A stretch of 64,000 nt of DNA from Ruminimicrobiellum sp045223915 (GTDB taxonomy: Bacteria; Elusimicrobiota; Endomicrobiia; Endomicrobiales; Endomicrobiaceae), in assembly GCA_045223915.1 (NCBI GenBank), contig JBGUZU010000037.1:1-64000 (forward strand). Reading direction: 5' to 3'. Every line of letters begins with the position of its first letter. Position 1 is the first letter of the stretch. A program made the translations under genes and the position numbers. Shown piece after piece: positions 25,690 through 33,984 of this stretch. The notes under the pieces are model-generated. The model was not told where the DNA came from. It saw only the letters and a program-made list of their open reading frames with translations, and searched no databases.

Positions 25690-26337
25690 TTATTTACAAA
25701 ATTCTTTTATTTCTTTTTCCAATATTCTGTATACTTGTGCTAAAAGGTATCCGTCGGCAGAGGCATGATTTAATCTGACCGTTAACGGCATAACGAGTCT
25801 TCCGTTTTCTTCTCTGTATCTGCCCCAATTAACTATAGGCATAAAATATAAGTAACCGTCCGGAAGTTCAACATTTAAAGAGTCGTAAGAAATCCACGAC
25901 ATATAGGAAGCATCAAACCAGTTCGGATGGTTTAACATATCAAGACCGTATCCGTGAGTTTTTTTTGCCATTTCAATATCTTTGCTTGCATTCTTATAGA
26001 ATTTCTTATAGTCTTGATCATAAACCGTATAAACCGGCGTACAAGTTTCGGTATCTTCGTGAAATATATATTGCGTAGGATTTATTTTATCGTAAACTAT
26101 TAATTGATTTGTTTGGTGCAACCATGCCAATCTGTAATCTTCTCTTGAGTTTAAAGTTTTGGATAACAAGTACAAAAAGTTTATATAAAATTTCGTGTTT
26201 GTTTTTTTGGAATAATCGTATAAAGCTTGAACATCTATTCTTGCCGTCGTAGAAATGGAACACTTTGTCTGAGCAAAATGTCTGAAAACATCTTTTCTGT
26301 AGTACTCGTTCATGTTAATCACTTTATAATTAACCAT
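25690..26337 (-). CDS. Chloramphenicol acetyltransferase-like enzyme (CatA fold)
   Basis: The 215 residues equal the usual CAT length. The catalytic histidine is H191 in LNHASADGY, corresponding to the family's HHxxxDG motif with the first His replaced by Asn. N-terminal FAQTKCSISTTARIDV and the FxAS(Y)MSWISY block (about 139-148) match the fold. It may acetylate chloramphenicol, but related enzymes use other acceptors, so resistance is not assured. A GAGAGGA ribosome-binding site lies upstream. It converges with the gene at 24146 and diverges from pyrG. Confidence 0.82.
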   Translation of the reverse strand: MVNYKVINMNEYYRKDVFRHFAQTKCSISTTARIDVQALYDYSKKTNTKFYINFLYLLSKTLNSREDYRLAWLHQTNQLIVYDKINPTQYIFHEDTETCTPVYTVYDQDYKKFYKNASKDIEMAKKTHGYGLDMLNHPNWFDASYMSWISYDSLNVELPDGYLYFMPIVNWGRYREENGRLVMPLTVRLNHASADGYLLAQVYRILEKEIKEFCK

Positions 26338-26402
26338 TTTGTTATCCTCTCTTTTTATTAAATTTATTTTATTACCCTTATTATATAAAAGTTATTTTTC
26401 TT

Positions 26403-26431
26403 TTGACAACTACAAAAAAAAATAATAATAT
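26403..26431 (+). promoter_or_regulatory. pyrG promoter
   Basis: TTGACA (26403-26408), 17 bp and TAATAT (26426-26431). Transcription would start near 26438, giving a leader of about 90 nt, unlike the leaderless units elsewhere in the window. Confidence 0.6.
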
Positions 26432-26453
26432 ATCTAAAATTAATTTTAATGAA

Positions 26454-26500
26454 GGGGGACTTAAAAGATATTTGTTTCATAATATTCTTTGAGTCCCTTT
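26454..26500 (+). promoter_or_regulatory. Candidate attenuator hairpin in the pyrG leader
   Basis: GGGGGACTTAAAAGATATT (26454-26472) can pair with AATATTCTTTGAGTCCCTT (about 26481-26499), giving a long imperfect stem followed by a pyrimidine-rich TTTCTCTCTT. Its place between promoter and ribosome-binding site (AAGGAG, 26510-26515) suggests transcription attenuation. In Firmicutes pyrG is controlled by reiterative G addition and attenuation. Here the G-run is about 16 nt inside the predicted transcript, so a different mechanism would be needed. Confidence 0.4.
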
Positions 26501-26526
26501 CTCTCTTATAAGGAGAAAATACAATT

Positions 26527-28110
26527 ATGAAGTATATTTTTATGACGGGCGGAGTAGTAAGTTCTTTAGGTAAAGGTATAACCGGTGCAAGTATCGGAAG
26601 ACTTTTACAGTTGCACGGATACAAAGTAAATATGATAAAAATGGATCCTTATATAAATGTGGATCCGGGAACGATGAATCCTTTCCAACACGGAGAAGTT
26701 TATGTTACCGCAGATGGTGCCGAAGCGGATTTGGATTTGGGAACATATGAAAGGTTTTTGGATATAGTAACAAAAAAAGCAAACACAAACACATCCGGAG
26801 ATATTTATCAAACCGTCATAAACAAAGAAAGAAAAGGTGAATATAACGGAGGAACAGTTCAGGTAATTCCTCATATTACAAACGAAATAAAGAAAAGATT
26901 TGTAGCTTTTGATAAACAAGCAGATATTACAATAATAGAAATAGGCGGAACGATAGGAGATATAGAAGGTCTTCCTTTTATTGAAGCAACAAGACAATTT
27001 ATGTTGGAACAAAAAAGAGAAGATATAATGAGTATTCATTTAACTTTTGTTCCTTATATTGAAGGTGCAAAAGAACTTAAAACAAAACCCACGCAACATT
27101 CCGTTAACAAATTAAGAGAAGTGGGAATTATTCCCGACATGATTATATGCAGAACACAATATCCTATAAACGAATCAATGAAAGGTAAAATTTCATTATT
27201 CTGTAATGTTCCCAAAGAAGCTGTTGTTGAAGCAAGAACATGTTCTTCTATTTATCATGTTCCCGAATCTTTACACGAGCAGGGAGTAGATGCTTTCATT
27301 TTAAAAAGACTTAACTTAAAGAGTAAAATAAAATTCAGCAACAAATGGTTTAAATATGTTAAACAAGATACAAAACATTATAAAACCTTAAAAATAGGTG
27401 TTATAGGAAAATATGCGGATTTAAAAGATGCCTACAAATCCATAGACGAATCTTTAAAGATATCCGCTATGGAAGCAAAAGTTAATTTGGATATTCAATA
27501 CATTTCTTCCGAAGATAAAGATTTAATAAAAAGATTAAAAGCTTTAGACGGAATATTAGTTCCGGGCGGATTCGGCACGAGAGGAATCGAAGGTAAAATA
27601 GCAGCAATAAAATTTGCAAGAGAAAACAAAGTTCCGTTTTTCGGTATATGTTTGGGTATGCAATGTTGCGTAATTGAAGCTGCAAGACATTTATTAAAAT
27701 TCAAAAATGCAAACTCTACGGAAATAGATCCTAAAACGATATACCCCGTAATAGAAATGTTGGACGAGCAAAAAGATGTAAAATATTTGGGCGGAACGAT
27801 GAGATTAGGAAACTATGAATCCGATTTGGTAAAAGGTTCTTTGGCTCATCAACTTTATAAGACGGATAAAATTGTAGAAAGACACAGACACAGATATGAA
27901 ATGAACCCCAAATATATTGATATGTTCAAAAAAGTAGGGTTTGATGTTTCCGGCTATCATAAAGGAGTATTACCTGAAATAGTCGAAATTAAAAATCATC
28001 CTTTTTATATAGCGGTTCAATTCCATCCGGAATTCGGTGCAAGACCTACAAAGCCGCATCCGATATTTCAAGGGTTTGTTTTAGCTGCAAAGAAAAAAGC
28101 ACACAAATAG
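26527..28110 (+). CDS. pyrG: CTP synthase
   Basis: PyrG aminates UTP to CTP with glutamine and ATP. The N-terminal amidoligase has TGGVVSSLGKGI (7-18) and MDPYINVDPGTMNPFQHGEV (residues 39-58). The C-terminal glutamine amidotransferase has VPGGFGTRG, the nucleophile cysteine near residue 375 in FFGICLGMQ, and QFHPEF near 504. The 527 residues are within the normal range. It has its own promoter and candidate attenuator and is followed after 12 nt by the ThiF-like gene. Confidence 0.97.
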   Translation: MKYIFMTGGVVSSLGKGITGASIGRLLQLHGYKVNMIKMDPYINVDPGTMNPFQHGEVYVTADGAEADLDLGTYERFLDIVTKKANTNTSGDIYQTVINKERKGEYNGGTVQVIPHITNEIKKRFVAFDKQADITIIEIGGTIGDIEGLPFIEATRQFMLEQKREDIMSIHLTFVPYIEGAKELKTKPTQHSVNKLREVGIIPDMIICRTQYPINESMKGKISLFCNVPKEAVVEARTCSSIYHVPESLHEQGVDAFILKRLNLKSKIKFSNKWFKYVKQDTKHYKTLKIGVIGKYADLKDAYKSIDESLKISAMEAKVNLDIQYISSEDKDLIKRLKALDGILVPGGFGTRGIEGKIAAIKFARENKVPFFGICLGMQCCVIEAARHLLKFKNANSTEIDPKTIYPVIEMLDEQKDVKYLGGTMRLGNYESDLVKGSLAHQLYKTDKIVERHRHRYEMNPKYIDMFKKVGFDVSGYHKGVLPEIVEIKNHPFYIAVQFHPEFGARPTKPHPIFQGFVLAAKKKAHK

Positions 28111-28122
28111 AAGAAGGTGCAA

Positions 28123-28887
28123 ATGTCTTTATCTAACGAGCAACTTGAACGATATTCAAGAAACATCCTGTTAAAAGGTGTCGGGATAAAAGGACAAGAA
28201 AAACTTTTATCTTCAAAAGTTCTTGTCATCGGTGCGGGGGGACTCGGTTCTCCTGCGGCAATGTATTTGGCCGCCGCAGGTGTGGGAACTATAGGTATAG
28301 CAGATAAAGATAAAGTCGAACTTTCAAATCTTAACAGACAAATTCTTCATAAAACAAATAAAACAGGTACAAATAAAACAAAGTCCGCACAAGAAACAAT
28401 AAACGATTTAAACCCGGACATTAAAGTAAACATTTATAACGAAATATCATCCGATAATATTTCCAAAATTATTTCCGAATATGATTTTGTTATAGATGCA
28501 ACAGACAACTTTGAAACAAAATTTTTAATAAACGATGCTTGTGTGAAAGATAAAAAGCCGTTTTCTCATGCGGGAATTGTAGGTTTCGAAGGTCAACTTA
28601 TGACTTATGTTCCAAACGAAGGTTGTTGTTACAGATGTGTATTTAAAGAACCTCCGAAAAAAGAATGTGTTTCTTCTTGTTCTACGGATGGTGTATTAGG
28701 TGCAGCGGTGGGAACAATAGGCACATTGCAAGCTACCGAAGCAATAAAATATATATTAGGTACAGGGGAACTTCTTACCGGTCATTTACTTACATATAAT
28801 GCTTTAACTTCGGAATTCAGAAAAATAAAGTTACCTCCGGCAGATGAAGAATGTCCCGCATGCGGAAAGCAAAAGAAAGAAGATTAG
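28123..28887 (+). CDS. ThiF/MoeB/HesA-family adenylyltransferase
   Basis: This E1-like enzyme of 254 residues adenylates the C-terminal glycine of a small sulfur carrier. The nucleotide-binding GAGGLGS is at 37-43, with LSNLNRQILH (about 68-77) and DATDNFETKFLIND (about 125-138) following. Zinc-binding cysteines are in CYRC and CPACG near the C-terminus. The ATG at 28123 has AGAAGG upstream, and an in-frame GTG at 28117 lies too close to that site. No ThiS, MoaD or rhodanese domain is nearby, so thiamine, molybdopterin and cysteine pathways are all possible. Its last codons merge into a GAAGATTAG word repeat. Confidence 0.88.
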   Translation: MSLSNEQLERYSRNILLKGVGIKGQEKLLSSKVLVIGAGGLGSPAAMYLAAAGVGTIGIADKDKVELSNLNRQILHKTNKTGTNKTKSAQETINDLNPDIKVNIYNEISSDNISKIISEYDFVIDATDNFETKFLINDACVKDKKPFSHAGIVGFEGQLMTYVPNEGCCYRCVFKEPPKKECVSSCSTDGVLGAAVGTIGTLQATEAIKYILGTGELLTGHLLTYNALTSEFRKIKLPPADEECPACGKQKKED

Positions 28888-28942
28888 ATGATTAGAAGAT
28901 TTGAAGATTAGAAGTTAAGCTGTAAAATCGCTGTGCGATTTT
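28879..28942. repeat. GAAGATTAG tandem words and post-gene hairpin
   Basis: Three to four imperfect GAAGATTAG units start inside the last codons of the ThiF-like gene and run to about 28914, followed by the perfect hairpin AAAATCGC-TGT-GCGATTTT (28924-28942). Confidence 0.6.
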
Positions 28943-29050
28943 TGATAATAAATAAATTTCTTGTAAAGCAAAAATTTCCGCTTGACTAAAATTTAATAAA
29001 AATGCATAATAAATAGATAAAATTTTACAATTAGAGGAGTATTAAAGAAA

Positions 29051-29395
29051 ATGAAAGAAGGAATTCATCCAAAATATGTAGAATCAACAGTAACATGTGC
29101 TTGTGGTTATACATTTAAAACAAGATCAACAAAGCCGGTAATAAAATTAGAAATTTGTTCAAATTGTCATCCTTTCTTTACAGGAAAACAAAAACTTATA
29201 GATACAGCCGGAAGAGTTGAAAAGTTCCAAAAGAGATTTGTTGCTACCGAAGGAAAGACAGTTGTAAGAAAGAAAAAAGAGAAAAAAGTATCTTCACCGA
29301 GAAAGACTTCAAAACTTTTAACATCTACACCTAAGAGAGTAAAAAAAGATGTTAAAAAAGATGCAGCAAAGAAAGATGCTAAAAAAGAAAAATAA
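29051..29395 (+). CDS. rpmE: Ribosomal protein L31 with a basic C-terminal tail
   Basis: Residues 1-65 are a zinc-type L31 with cysteines in CACGYTF and CSNC, and the usual HPFFTGKQK segment. Typical L31 has 65-75 residues. This one has 114, extended by a Lys/Arg/Ser-rich tail containing several KKD and KKK units. Such basic tails may bind rRNA. A GAGGAG ribosome-binding site lies about 11 nt upstream. TTGACT/CATAAT (about 28982-29010) is a plausible promoter. It is followed by an intrinsic terminator and then prfA. Confidence 0.95.
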   Translation: MKEGIHPKYVESTVTCACGYTFKTRSTKPVIKLEICSNCHPFFTGKQKLIDTAGRVEKFQKRFVATEGKTVVRKKKEKKVSSPRKTSKLLTSTPKRVKKDVKKDAAKKDAKKEK

Positions 29396-29411
29396 ATAAA
29401 ATTTTAAATAT

Positions 29412-29460
29412 TGACAGGATTATCATTTTTATAAAATATGAAATCCTGTCATATTTTTTT
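29412..29460 (+). terminator. Intrinsic terminator after rpmE
   Basis: TGACAGGATT (29412-29421) pairs perfectly with AATCCTGTCA (29442-29451), followed by TATTTTTTT. A TTGACA sequence (29411-29416) lies in the left arm with an A/T-rich block after it, so a prfA promoter may overlap, although its transcript would cross the same hairpin. Confidence 0.8.
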
Positions 29461-29473
29461 ATAGGTAAAAAAT

Positions 29474-30544
29474 ATGTTTAAAGAAAAATTAGAAGAAATT
29501 AATTCTAAATTTAAAGAAGTTGAACAAAAGCTCAGCGACAGCAATATAATTGCAGATCAGGAACAATACAGAAATCTGTCGAAAGAACATTCTTATTTAT
29601 CTCCGATAGTTGAAAAATCGAAAGAATATTTTAAATTGTTAAAAGATATCGATGATTTAAACGAATTGAAAGAATCCGATGATAAAGAAATGAAAGAAAT
29701 GGCTTTTGCCGAATACGACCAAGCCGTTGCAAATAAAGAAAAAATGGAAACCGAAATCAGACTTATGTTGATTCCTCCGGATCCTCATGAAGATAAAGAT
29801 ATTATAGTTGAAATAAGAGCGGGAACAGGCGGAGAGGAAGCTGCTTTATTTGCGGGAGATTTGTTCAGAGCATATACAAGATTTGCAGAAAGAAACGGTT
29901 GGAAACATGAAATAATAGATTCCAACCCTACAGGTCTCGGAGGATACAAAGAAGTTGTATTTTCGATATCAGGAAATAAAGTTTGGAAATATTTTAAATT
30001 TGAAAGAGGAACTCACAGAGTACAAAGAGTTCCGGAAACGGAAGCATCCGGCAGGGTTCATACATCCGCAATAACGGTTGCAGTTCTTCCCGAAGCGGAA
30101 GAAGTTGATGTTGAAATAAAACCGGAAGATTTAAGAATAGATACATACAGAGCAAGCGGTGCGGGCGGACAGCACGTTAATAAAACCGATTCCGCAATAA
30201 GAATAACTTATTTGCCTACAGGTCTTGTTGTTGCCTGCCAGGATGAAAGAAGCCAAATAAAAAATAAAGCTAAAGCAATGAAAGTTTTAAGAGCAAAATT
30301 ATATGAACAAAAAATGATAGAACAAGAGCAGAAATTGTCCAGCGACAGAAAACAACAAGTAGGTTCCGGAGACAGATCCGAAAAAATAAGAACATATAAT
30401 TTTCCTCAAAACAGAATAACCGATCATAGAATAGGTTTCAGTGTTTATAACATTACCGAAGTTATGGACGGAGATTTAAACGAACTTATAGAAAAGCTTA
30501 TATCTTGCGAAAACGAAGAAAAATTGAAATCGGCGAACATATAA
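29474..30544 (+). CDS. prfA: Peptide chain release factor 1
   Basis: RF1 recognises UAA and UAG stop codons and triggers peptide release. The 356 residues are typical. The universal GGQ is in GAGGQHVNKTDSA (about 229-241), and RVPETEASGRVHTSAITVAV upstream of it is the RF1-type sequence. It is followed by prmC, whose product methylates the GGQ glutamine, a pairing common in bacteria. Confidence 0.97.
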   Translation: MFKEKLEEINSKFKEVEQKLSDSNIIADQEQYRNLSKEHSYLSPIVEKSKEYFKLLKDIDDLNELKESDDKEMKEMAFAEYDQAVANKEKMETEIRLMLIPPDPHEDKDIIVEIRAGTGGEEAALFAGDLFRAYTRFAERNGWKHEIIDSNPTGLGGYKEVVFSISGNKVWKYFKFERGTHRVQRVPETEASGRVHTSAITVAVLPEAEEVDVEIKPEDLRIDTYRASGAGGQHVNKTDSAIRITYLPTGLVVACQDERSQIKNKAKAMKVLRAKLYEQKMIEQEQKLSSDRKQQVGSGDRSEKIRTYNFPQNRITDHRIGFSVYNITEVMDGDLNELIEKLISCENEEKLKSANI

Positions 30545-30565
30545 AAATTTGTTTTACAAATTTTT
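30543..30565. repeat. Post-stop A/T hairpin after prfA
   Basis: AAAAATTTGT-TTT-ACAAATTTTT is a perfect hairpin starting in the prfA stop codon and belongs to the post-stop hairpin family seen through the window. GTTATAAG words follow to about 30600. Confidence 0.6.
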
Positions 30566-30639
30566 AGGTTATAGGGTTATAAGTTGAGAAGGTTATAAGT
30601 TTGACAACAATGAAAAGTTTGTTGTAGTCGAAAAAAGAA

Positions 30640-31491
30640 ATGTGCCAAGCTAAAACAAACATTTTTAATTTATTAAAACAAGCAACCGAATTTTTAACAT
30701 CACATAATATAACGGAAGCGCAGCTTGATGCCGAAGTTTTATTATGTGGTGTTTTAAAAATAAAAAGAACCAAATTAGCAACTCTCCGACAAGAAACAAT
30801 ATCGCAGGAACAATATCAGCAATATCAGGATTATTTAAATAAAAGAATAAAAGGGGAACCTGTTGATTATATTTTGGGTAATTCGGAATTTATGGGACTG
30901 ACGTTTAAAGTTAATCCCAATGTTTTAATTCCAAGACCCGAAACGGAATTGATAGTTGAACAAGCCTCAAAATTCATAAAAGAAAACAATTTTAAACAAG
31001 TGTTGGATTTGTGTACGGGATCGGGAGCTATTGCCGTATCTGTAGCCAAATATAACGACAATGTATCTGTTACGGCAAGCGATATAAGCCCCAAAGCTTT
31101 GCAGGTAGCAAAAGAAAATGCCGTAACAAACAATGTATCAAACAGGGTGGAATTTTTAGAAAGTAATATGTTTGATAATATTATTGATAAAAAATTTGAT
31201 ATAATTATATCTAATCCACCTTATGTAACCGAAAAAGAATATAAGGGTTTGGAAAGAGAACTTTTTTTTGAACCTAAAAATGCTTTTGTAGCGGGAGAGG
31301 ACGGATTAGATTTTTATAGAATAATAGCGGAAAATTCCGCTCGATATTTAAATCCGAAAGGGATATTGTTGTTGGAGCTTAATGCAAATATCTCTTTACA
31401 GATTGCGGATTTATTTAATGATTTTCTTTTTGTAAGAATATTAAAGGATTATTCCGGTTTAGACAGGATATTAATAGCACAAAATGGATAA
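30640..31491 (+). CDS. prmC: Release factor glutamine methyltransferase
   Basis: PrmC N5-methylates the glutamine of the GGQ motif in release factors. The 283 residues show an N-terminal helical domain, a SAM-binding DLCTGSGAIAVSVA (about 127-140), and the catalytic NPPY at 192-195. The FMGLTFKVNPNVLIPRPETE segment (residues 87-106) is family-specific. No strong Shine-Dalgarno is seen before the ATG. The gene overlaps murA by 8 nt, implying coupling. Confidence 0.95.
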   Translation: MCQAKTNIFNLLKQATEFLTSHNITEAQLDAEVLLCGVLKIKRTKLATLRQETISQEQYQQYQDYLNKRIKGEPVDYILGNSEFMGLTFKVNPNVLIPRPETELIVEQASKFIKENNFKQVLDLCTGSGAIAVSVAKYNDNVSVTASDISPKALQVAKENAVTNNVSNRVEFLESNMFDNIIDKKFDIIISNPPYVTEKEYKGLERELFFEPKNAFVAGEDGLDFYRIIAENSARYLNPKGILLLELNANISLQIADLFNDFLFVRILKDYSGLDRILIAQNG

Positions 31492-32737
31492 AATAGTAAT
31501 TTACGGCGGTAAAAAATTAAACGGGGAAGTAAAAATTTCCGGAGCAAAAAATTCGGCTTTGCCTATACTTTTTGCTACACTTTTAACCGACGATAAATGT
31601 AAAATAAAAAACGTTCCTATACTTGCAGACATAAGAACTACCGTGGATTTTTTGAATTTTATCGGTAAAAAAACGGTAAGAAAAGGAAATGTTGTTAATT
31701 GTGACGAATCTTCAAAATTAAACCATATAGCACCTTACGATTTGGTAAGAAAAATGAGAGCAAGTGTTTTGGTTATGGGACCGTTGCTTGCAAGACTCGG
31801 AAAAGTAGATGTTTCTTTACCGGGCGGATGTTCGATAGGCGCAAGACCTATAGATATTCATTTGGATGCTTTCAAAAAAATGGGAGCAACAATTGAATTA
31901 AAAGAAGGTTATATAAAGATATTCAGTAAGGGAAGACTTTCCGGAGCTGATATAGAATTCAGATTTGCAAGTGTAGGTGCGACGGAAAATGTATTACTTG
32001 CAAGTGTTTTGGCAAAAGGTACAACAAGAATAATAAATGCAGCAAAAGAGCCCGAGATTCAAGATTTGGCAGATGTCTTGGTAAAGATGGGGGCAAAGAT
32101 TTCCGGTGCGGGAACAAGAATAATAACAATAGAAGGTGTTGACAAGTTGCATGGTTTTGAACATGATGTTATTCCCGACAGAATTGAAGCTGCCACTTAT
32201 ATGATTGCCGCATTGATGACTAAAGGTGAAATTAAGTTAACAAAAGTTAATCCGAAACATTTGGAACTTGTAATAGAAAAACTTATTGAAGCAGGTGCGG
32301 ATATAAAAATAAAAGACGACACTTTAACCGTAAAGTGGAAAAAAGAAATTAAACCGATAAATATAAAAACAGAAGTTTATCCCGGTTTTCCGACGGATAT
32401 TCAAGCTCAATGGATGGCACTTATGGCTCTTGCCAAAGGAAATTCCATTATAGAAGAAACCGTTTTTGAAAACAGATTTTTACATGTTTGCGAATTACAA
32501 AGATTGGGAGCAAACTTGAAAATAGAAGGCAGACAAGTTTCTATTCACGGTGTAAAAGAACTTTCCGGAGCACCTGTTATGGTTTCGGATTTAAGAGCGG
32601 GAGCAGCCCTTGTTTTAGCGGGGCTTTGTGCTAAAGGAAAAACGGAAATTTCGAGAATTTATCACCTTGACAGAGGATATGAAGCATTAGAGAAAAAATT
32701 CAGAAAACTTGGTGCAAATATAAAAAGAATAAAATAA
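31484..32737 (+). CDS. murA: UDP-N-acetylglucosamine 1-carboxyvinyltransferase
   Basis: MurA performs the first committed step of peptidoglycan synthesis, adding enolpyruvate to UDP-GlcNAc in the cytoplasm. The 417 residues contain the EPSP-synthase-like double fold, and the active-site C116 is in LPGGCSIGARPIDIHL. As Cys rather than Asp is present, the enzyme should be fosfomycin-sensitive by family knowledge. The start overlaps the end of prmC by 8 nt. Confidence 0.97.
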   Translation: MDKIVIYGGKKLNGEVKISGAKNSALPILFATLLTDDKCKIKNVPILADIRTTVDFLNFIGKKTVRKGNVVNCDESSKLNHIAPYDLVRKMRASVLVMGPLLARLGKVDVSLPGGCSIGARPIDIHLDAFKKMGATIELKEGYIKIFSKGRLSGADIEFRFASVGATENVLLASVLAKGTTRIINAAKEPEIQDLADVLVKMGAKISGAGTRIITIEGVDKLHGFEHDVIPDRIEAATYMIAALMTKGEIKLTKVNPKHLELVIEKLIEAGADIKIKDDTLTVKWKKEIKPINIKTEVYPGFPTDIQAQWMALMALAKGNSIIEETVFENRFLHVCELQRLGANLKIEGRQVSIHGVKELSGAPVMVSDLRAGAALVLAGLCAKGKTEISRIYHLDRGYEALEKKFRKLGANIKRIK

Positions 32738-32757
32738 TACAGATGGAGGAGAGTGTT

Positions 32758-33327
32758 ATGTCAGAAGAAGTTAAAGATACGGAAAAAATAAATAATCCTC
32801 AAACAGATATTCCACAAAACAATGAACAAAAAGGGAAATCCGTTCAAGAAAACATTGCAAATGTTGTAGAACAGTATTCCAGTTTTAAAAGTCAGGTAAG
32901 AGACAGTTCTTTGGGAAAAGAATCTTCAAGCAATAAAAAAGTTAAAAAATATAAAAAAGCTAAAAAGTATGGCTTTTCCGATTTTCTTGTTTCTGTTGTT
33001 ACTCTTGTTTTTCTTCTGGTTCTTTTGTGCGGAGCAATTGCTTATCTTGCAAAGCCGGAAATAGATAAAGAGTCTGAAAAGATAACAAACCAAATTTCCG
33101 AGGCAGAATCTACATATTTCGGAACATTCGGTAAATTTCATTATTTAGAGAAATCCGGTTATAGTAATACTTTGGGAATAAACTTGGCAAAATCAAAATA
33201 TTTCACGGCTTTTGAAGTTGTACCTGATGAGAAGAAAGAAAATTGTGAAATCAGATTATACGGTGCAACAGATGCTTTCACTATGGCATACTATTATGTA
33301 AAGTATTTCATAGATAAGAACTTTTAA
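32758..33327 (+). CDS. Single-pass membrane protein with pilin-like C-terminal domain (unknown)
   Basis: I place the start at the ATG at 32758, 7 nt after a GGAGGA site. An in-frame ATG at 32743 overlaps that site. The protein of 189 residues has a charged N-terminal part (1-70, Gln/Ser/Lys-rich), a membrane helix (about 75-98), and an outer domain of about 90 residues with YFGTFGKFHYLEKSG and SKYFTAFEV. Helix, tyrosine-rich start and beta-rich end are reminiscent of type IV pilin-like proteins, but there is no prepilin cleavage motif and the N-terminal extension is long. It follows murA by 20 nt and is probably in the same operon. Confidence 0.65.
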   Translation: MSEEVKDTEKINNPQTDIPQNNEQKGKSVQENIANVVEQYSSFKSQVRDSSLGKESSSNKKVKKYKKAKKYGFSDFLVSVVTLVFLLVLLCGAIAYLAKPEIDKESEKITNQISEAESTYFGTFGKFHYLEKSGYSNTLGINLAKSKYFTAFEVVPDEKKENCEIRLYGATDAFTMAYYYVKYFIDKNF

Positions 33328-33330
33328 TCA

Positions 33331-33359
33331 TTGGAGTAAACTCAAAATTTTGCTAAAAT
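33331..33359 (+). promoter_or_regulatory. Promoter of the outer-membrane protein gene and pgi
   Basis: TTGGAG (33331-33336), 17 bp and TAAAAT (33354-33359). The transcript would start near 33366, leaving a leader of about 30 nt with the AGGGGG ribosome-binding site. Confidence 0.5.
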
Positions 33360-33394
33360 GAGTGAGTTAGTTTTTTATCGCAGGGGGCGATTAT

Positions 33395-33964
33395 ATGAAA
33401 AAATATTTAGTTGTTTTATTATTATTTATTTCAACTGTTTCCGCATTTGCCGCGGATATAGATATTATTCCTAAACTTTCGGTATGTATACCGGGAACAT
33501 TCAGAAGCGATTATGAAGTGGATATTGCGGTTAATGTCGGTGCTGAAGGTAAATATTTTTTCAACAATCATATTGCCGTAGCTTTCGGTTTTGATTGGTT
33601 AATAAACAGGAATATAAGTATGGGATTAAAAGCCTCCAGAGAAAATTGGGGAGCGGACCAACATTACACAAATTCAAAGTTTACAATGGTACCTGTATAT
33701 GTAGGTATAATATGGATTCCTTTCGGAAATTTGGGAGAATATAAACCTTATCTCAGAATAGATGGCGGATACAATGTATATTGTGCTATATCTAACGGCA
33801 GCGGAACAACTCCCGGTTATTATGTAGGCGGTGGTTTCGGTTTTGAGTTATATGAAAGATATATTTTCGAATTACATGCTACAAGATATCAAGCAACAGA
33901 TAACGATACAGATGTAAGCTATAAAGATATTCTTTTTAAATTCGGATATAAATTTACGATTTAG
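33395..33964 (+). CDS. Outer-membrane beta-barrel protein (OmpA/OmpW-size porin-like)
   Basis: This 189-residue protein has a signal peptide (1-19, ending AFAA). Alternating hydrophobic and aromatic strands follow (for example VNVGAEGKYFF, IAVAFGFDWLI, YVGGGFGFELYERYIFELHA), and it ends with FKFGYKFTI, a terminal strand closing on an aliphatic rather than aromatic residue. This is the pattern of an eight-stranded barrel and the clearest sign that the organism has an outer membrane. Function (pore, adhesin or structural) is unknown. pgi follows 20 nt downstream and is probably cotranscribed. Confidence 0.75.
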   Translation: MKKYLVVLLLFISTVSAFAADIDIIPKLSVCIPGTFRSDYEVDIAVNVGAEGKYFFNNHIAVAFGFDWLINRNISMGLKASRENWGADQHYTNSKFTMVPVYVGIIWIPFGNLGEYKPYLRIDGGYNVYCAISNGSGTTPGYYVGGGFGFELYERYIFELHATRYQATDNDTDVSYKDILFKFGYKFTI

Positions 33965-33984
33965 TTATATAGGGAGCTTATAAA

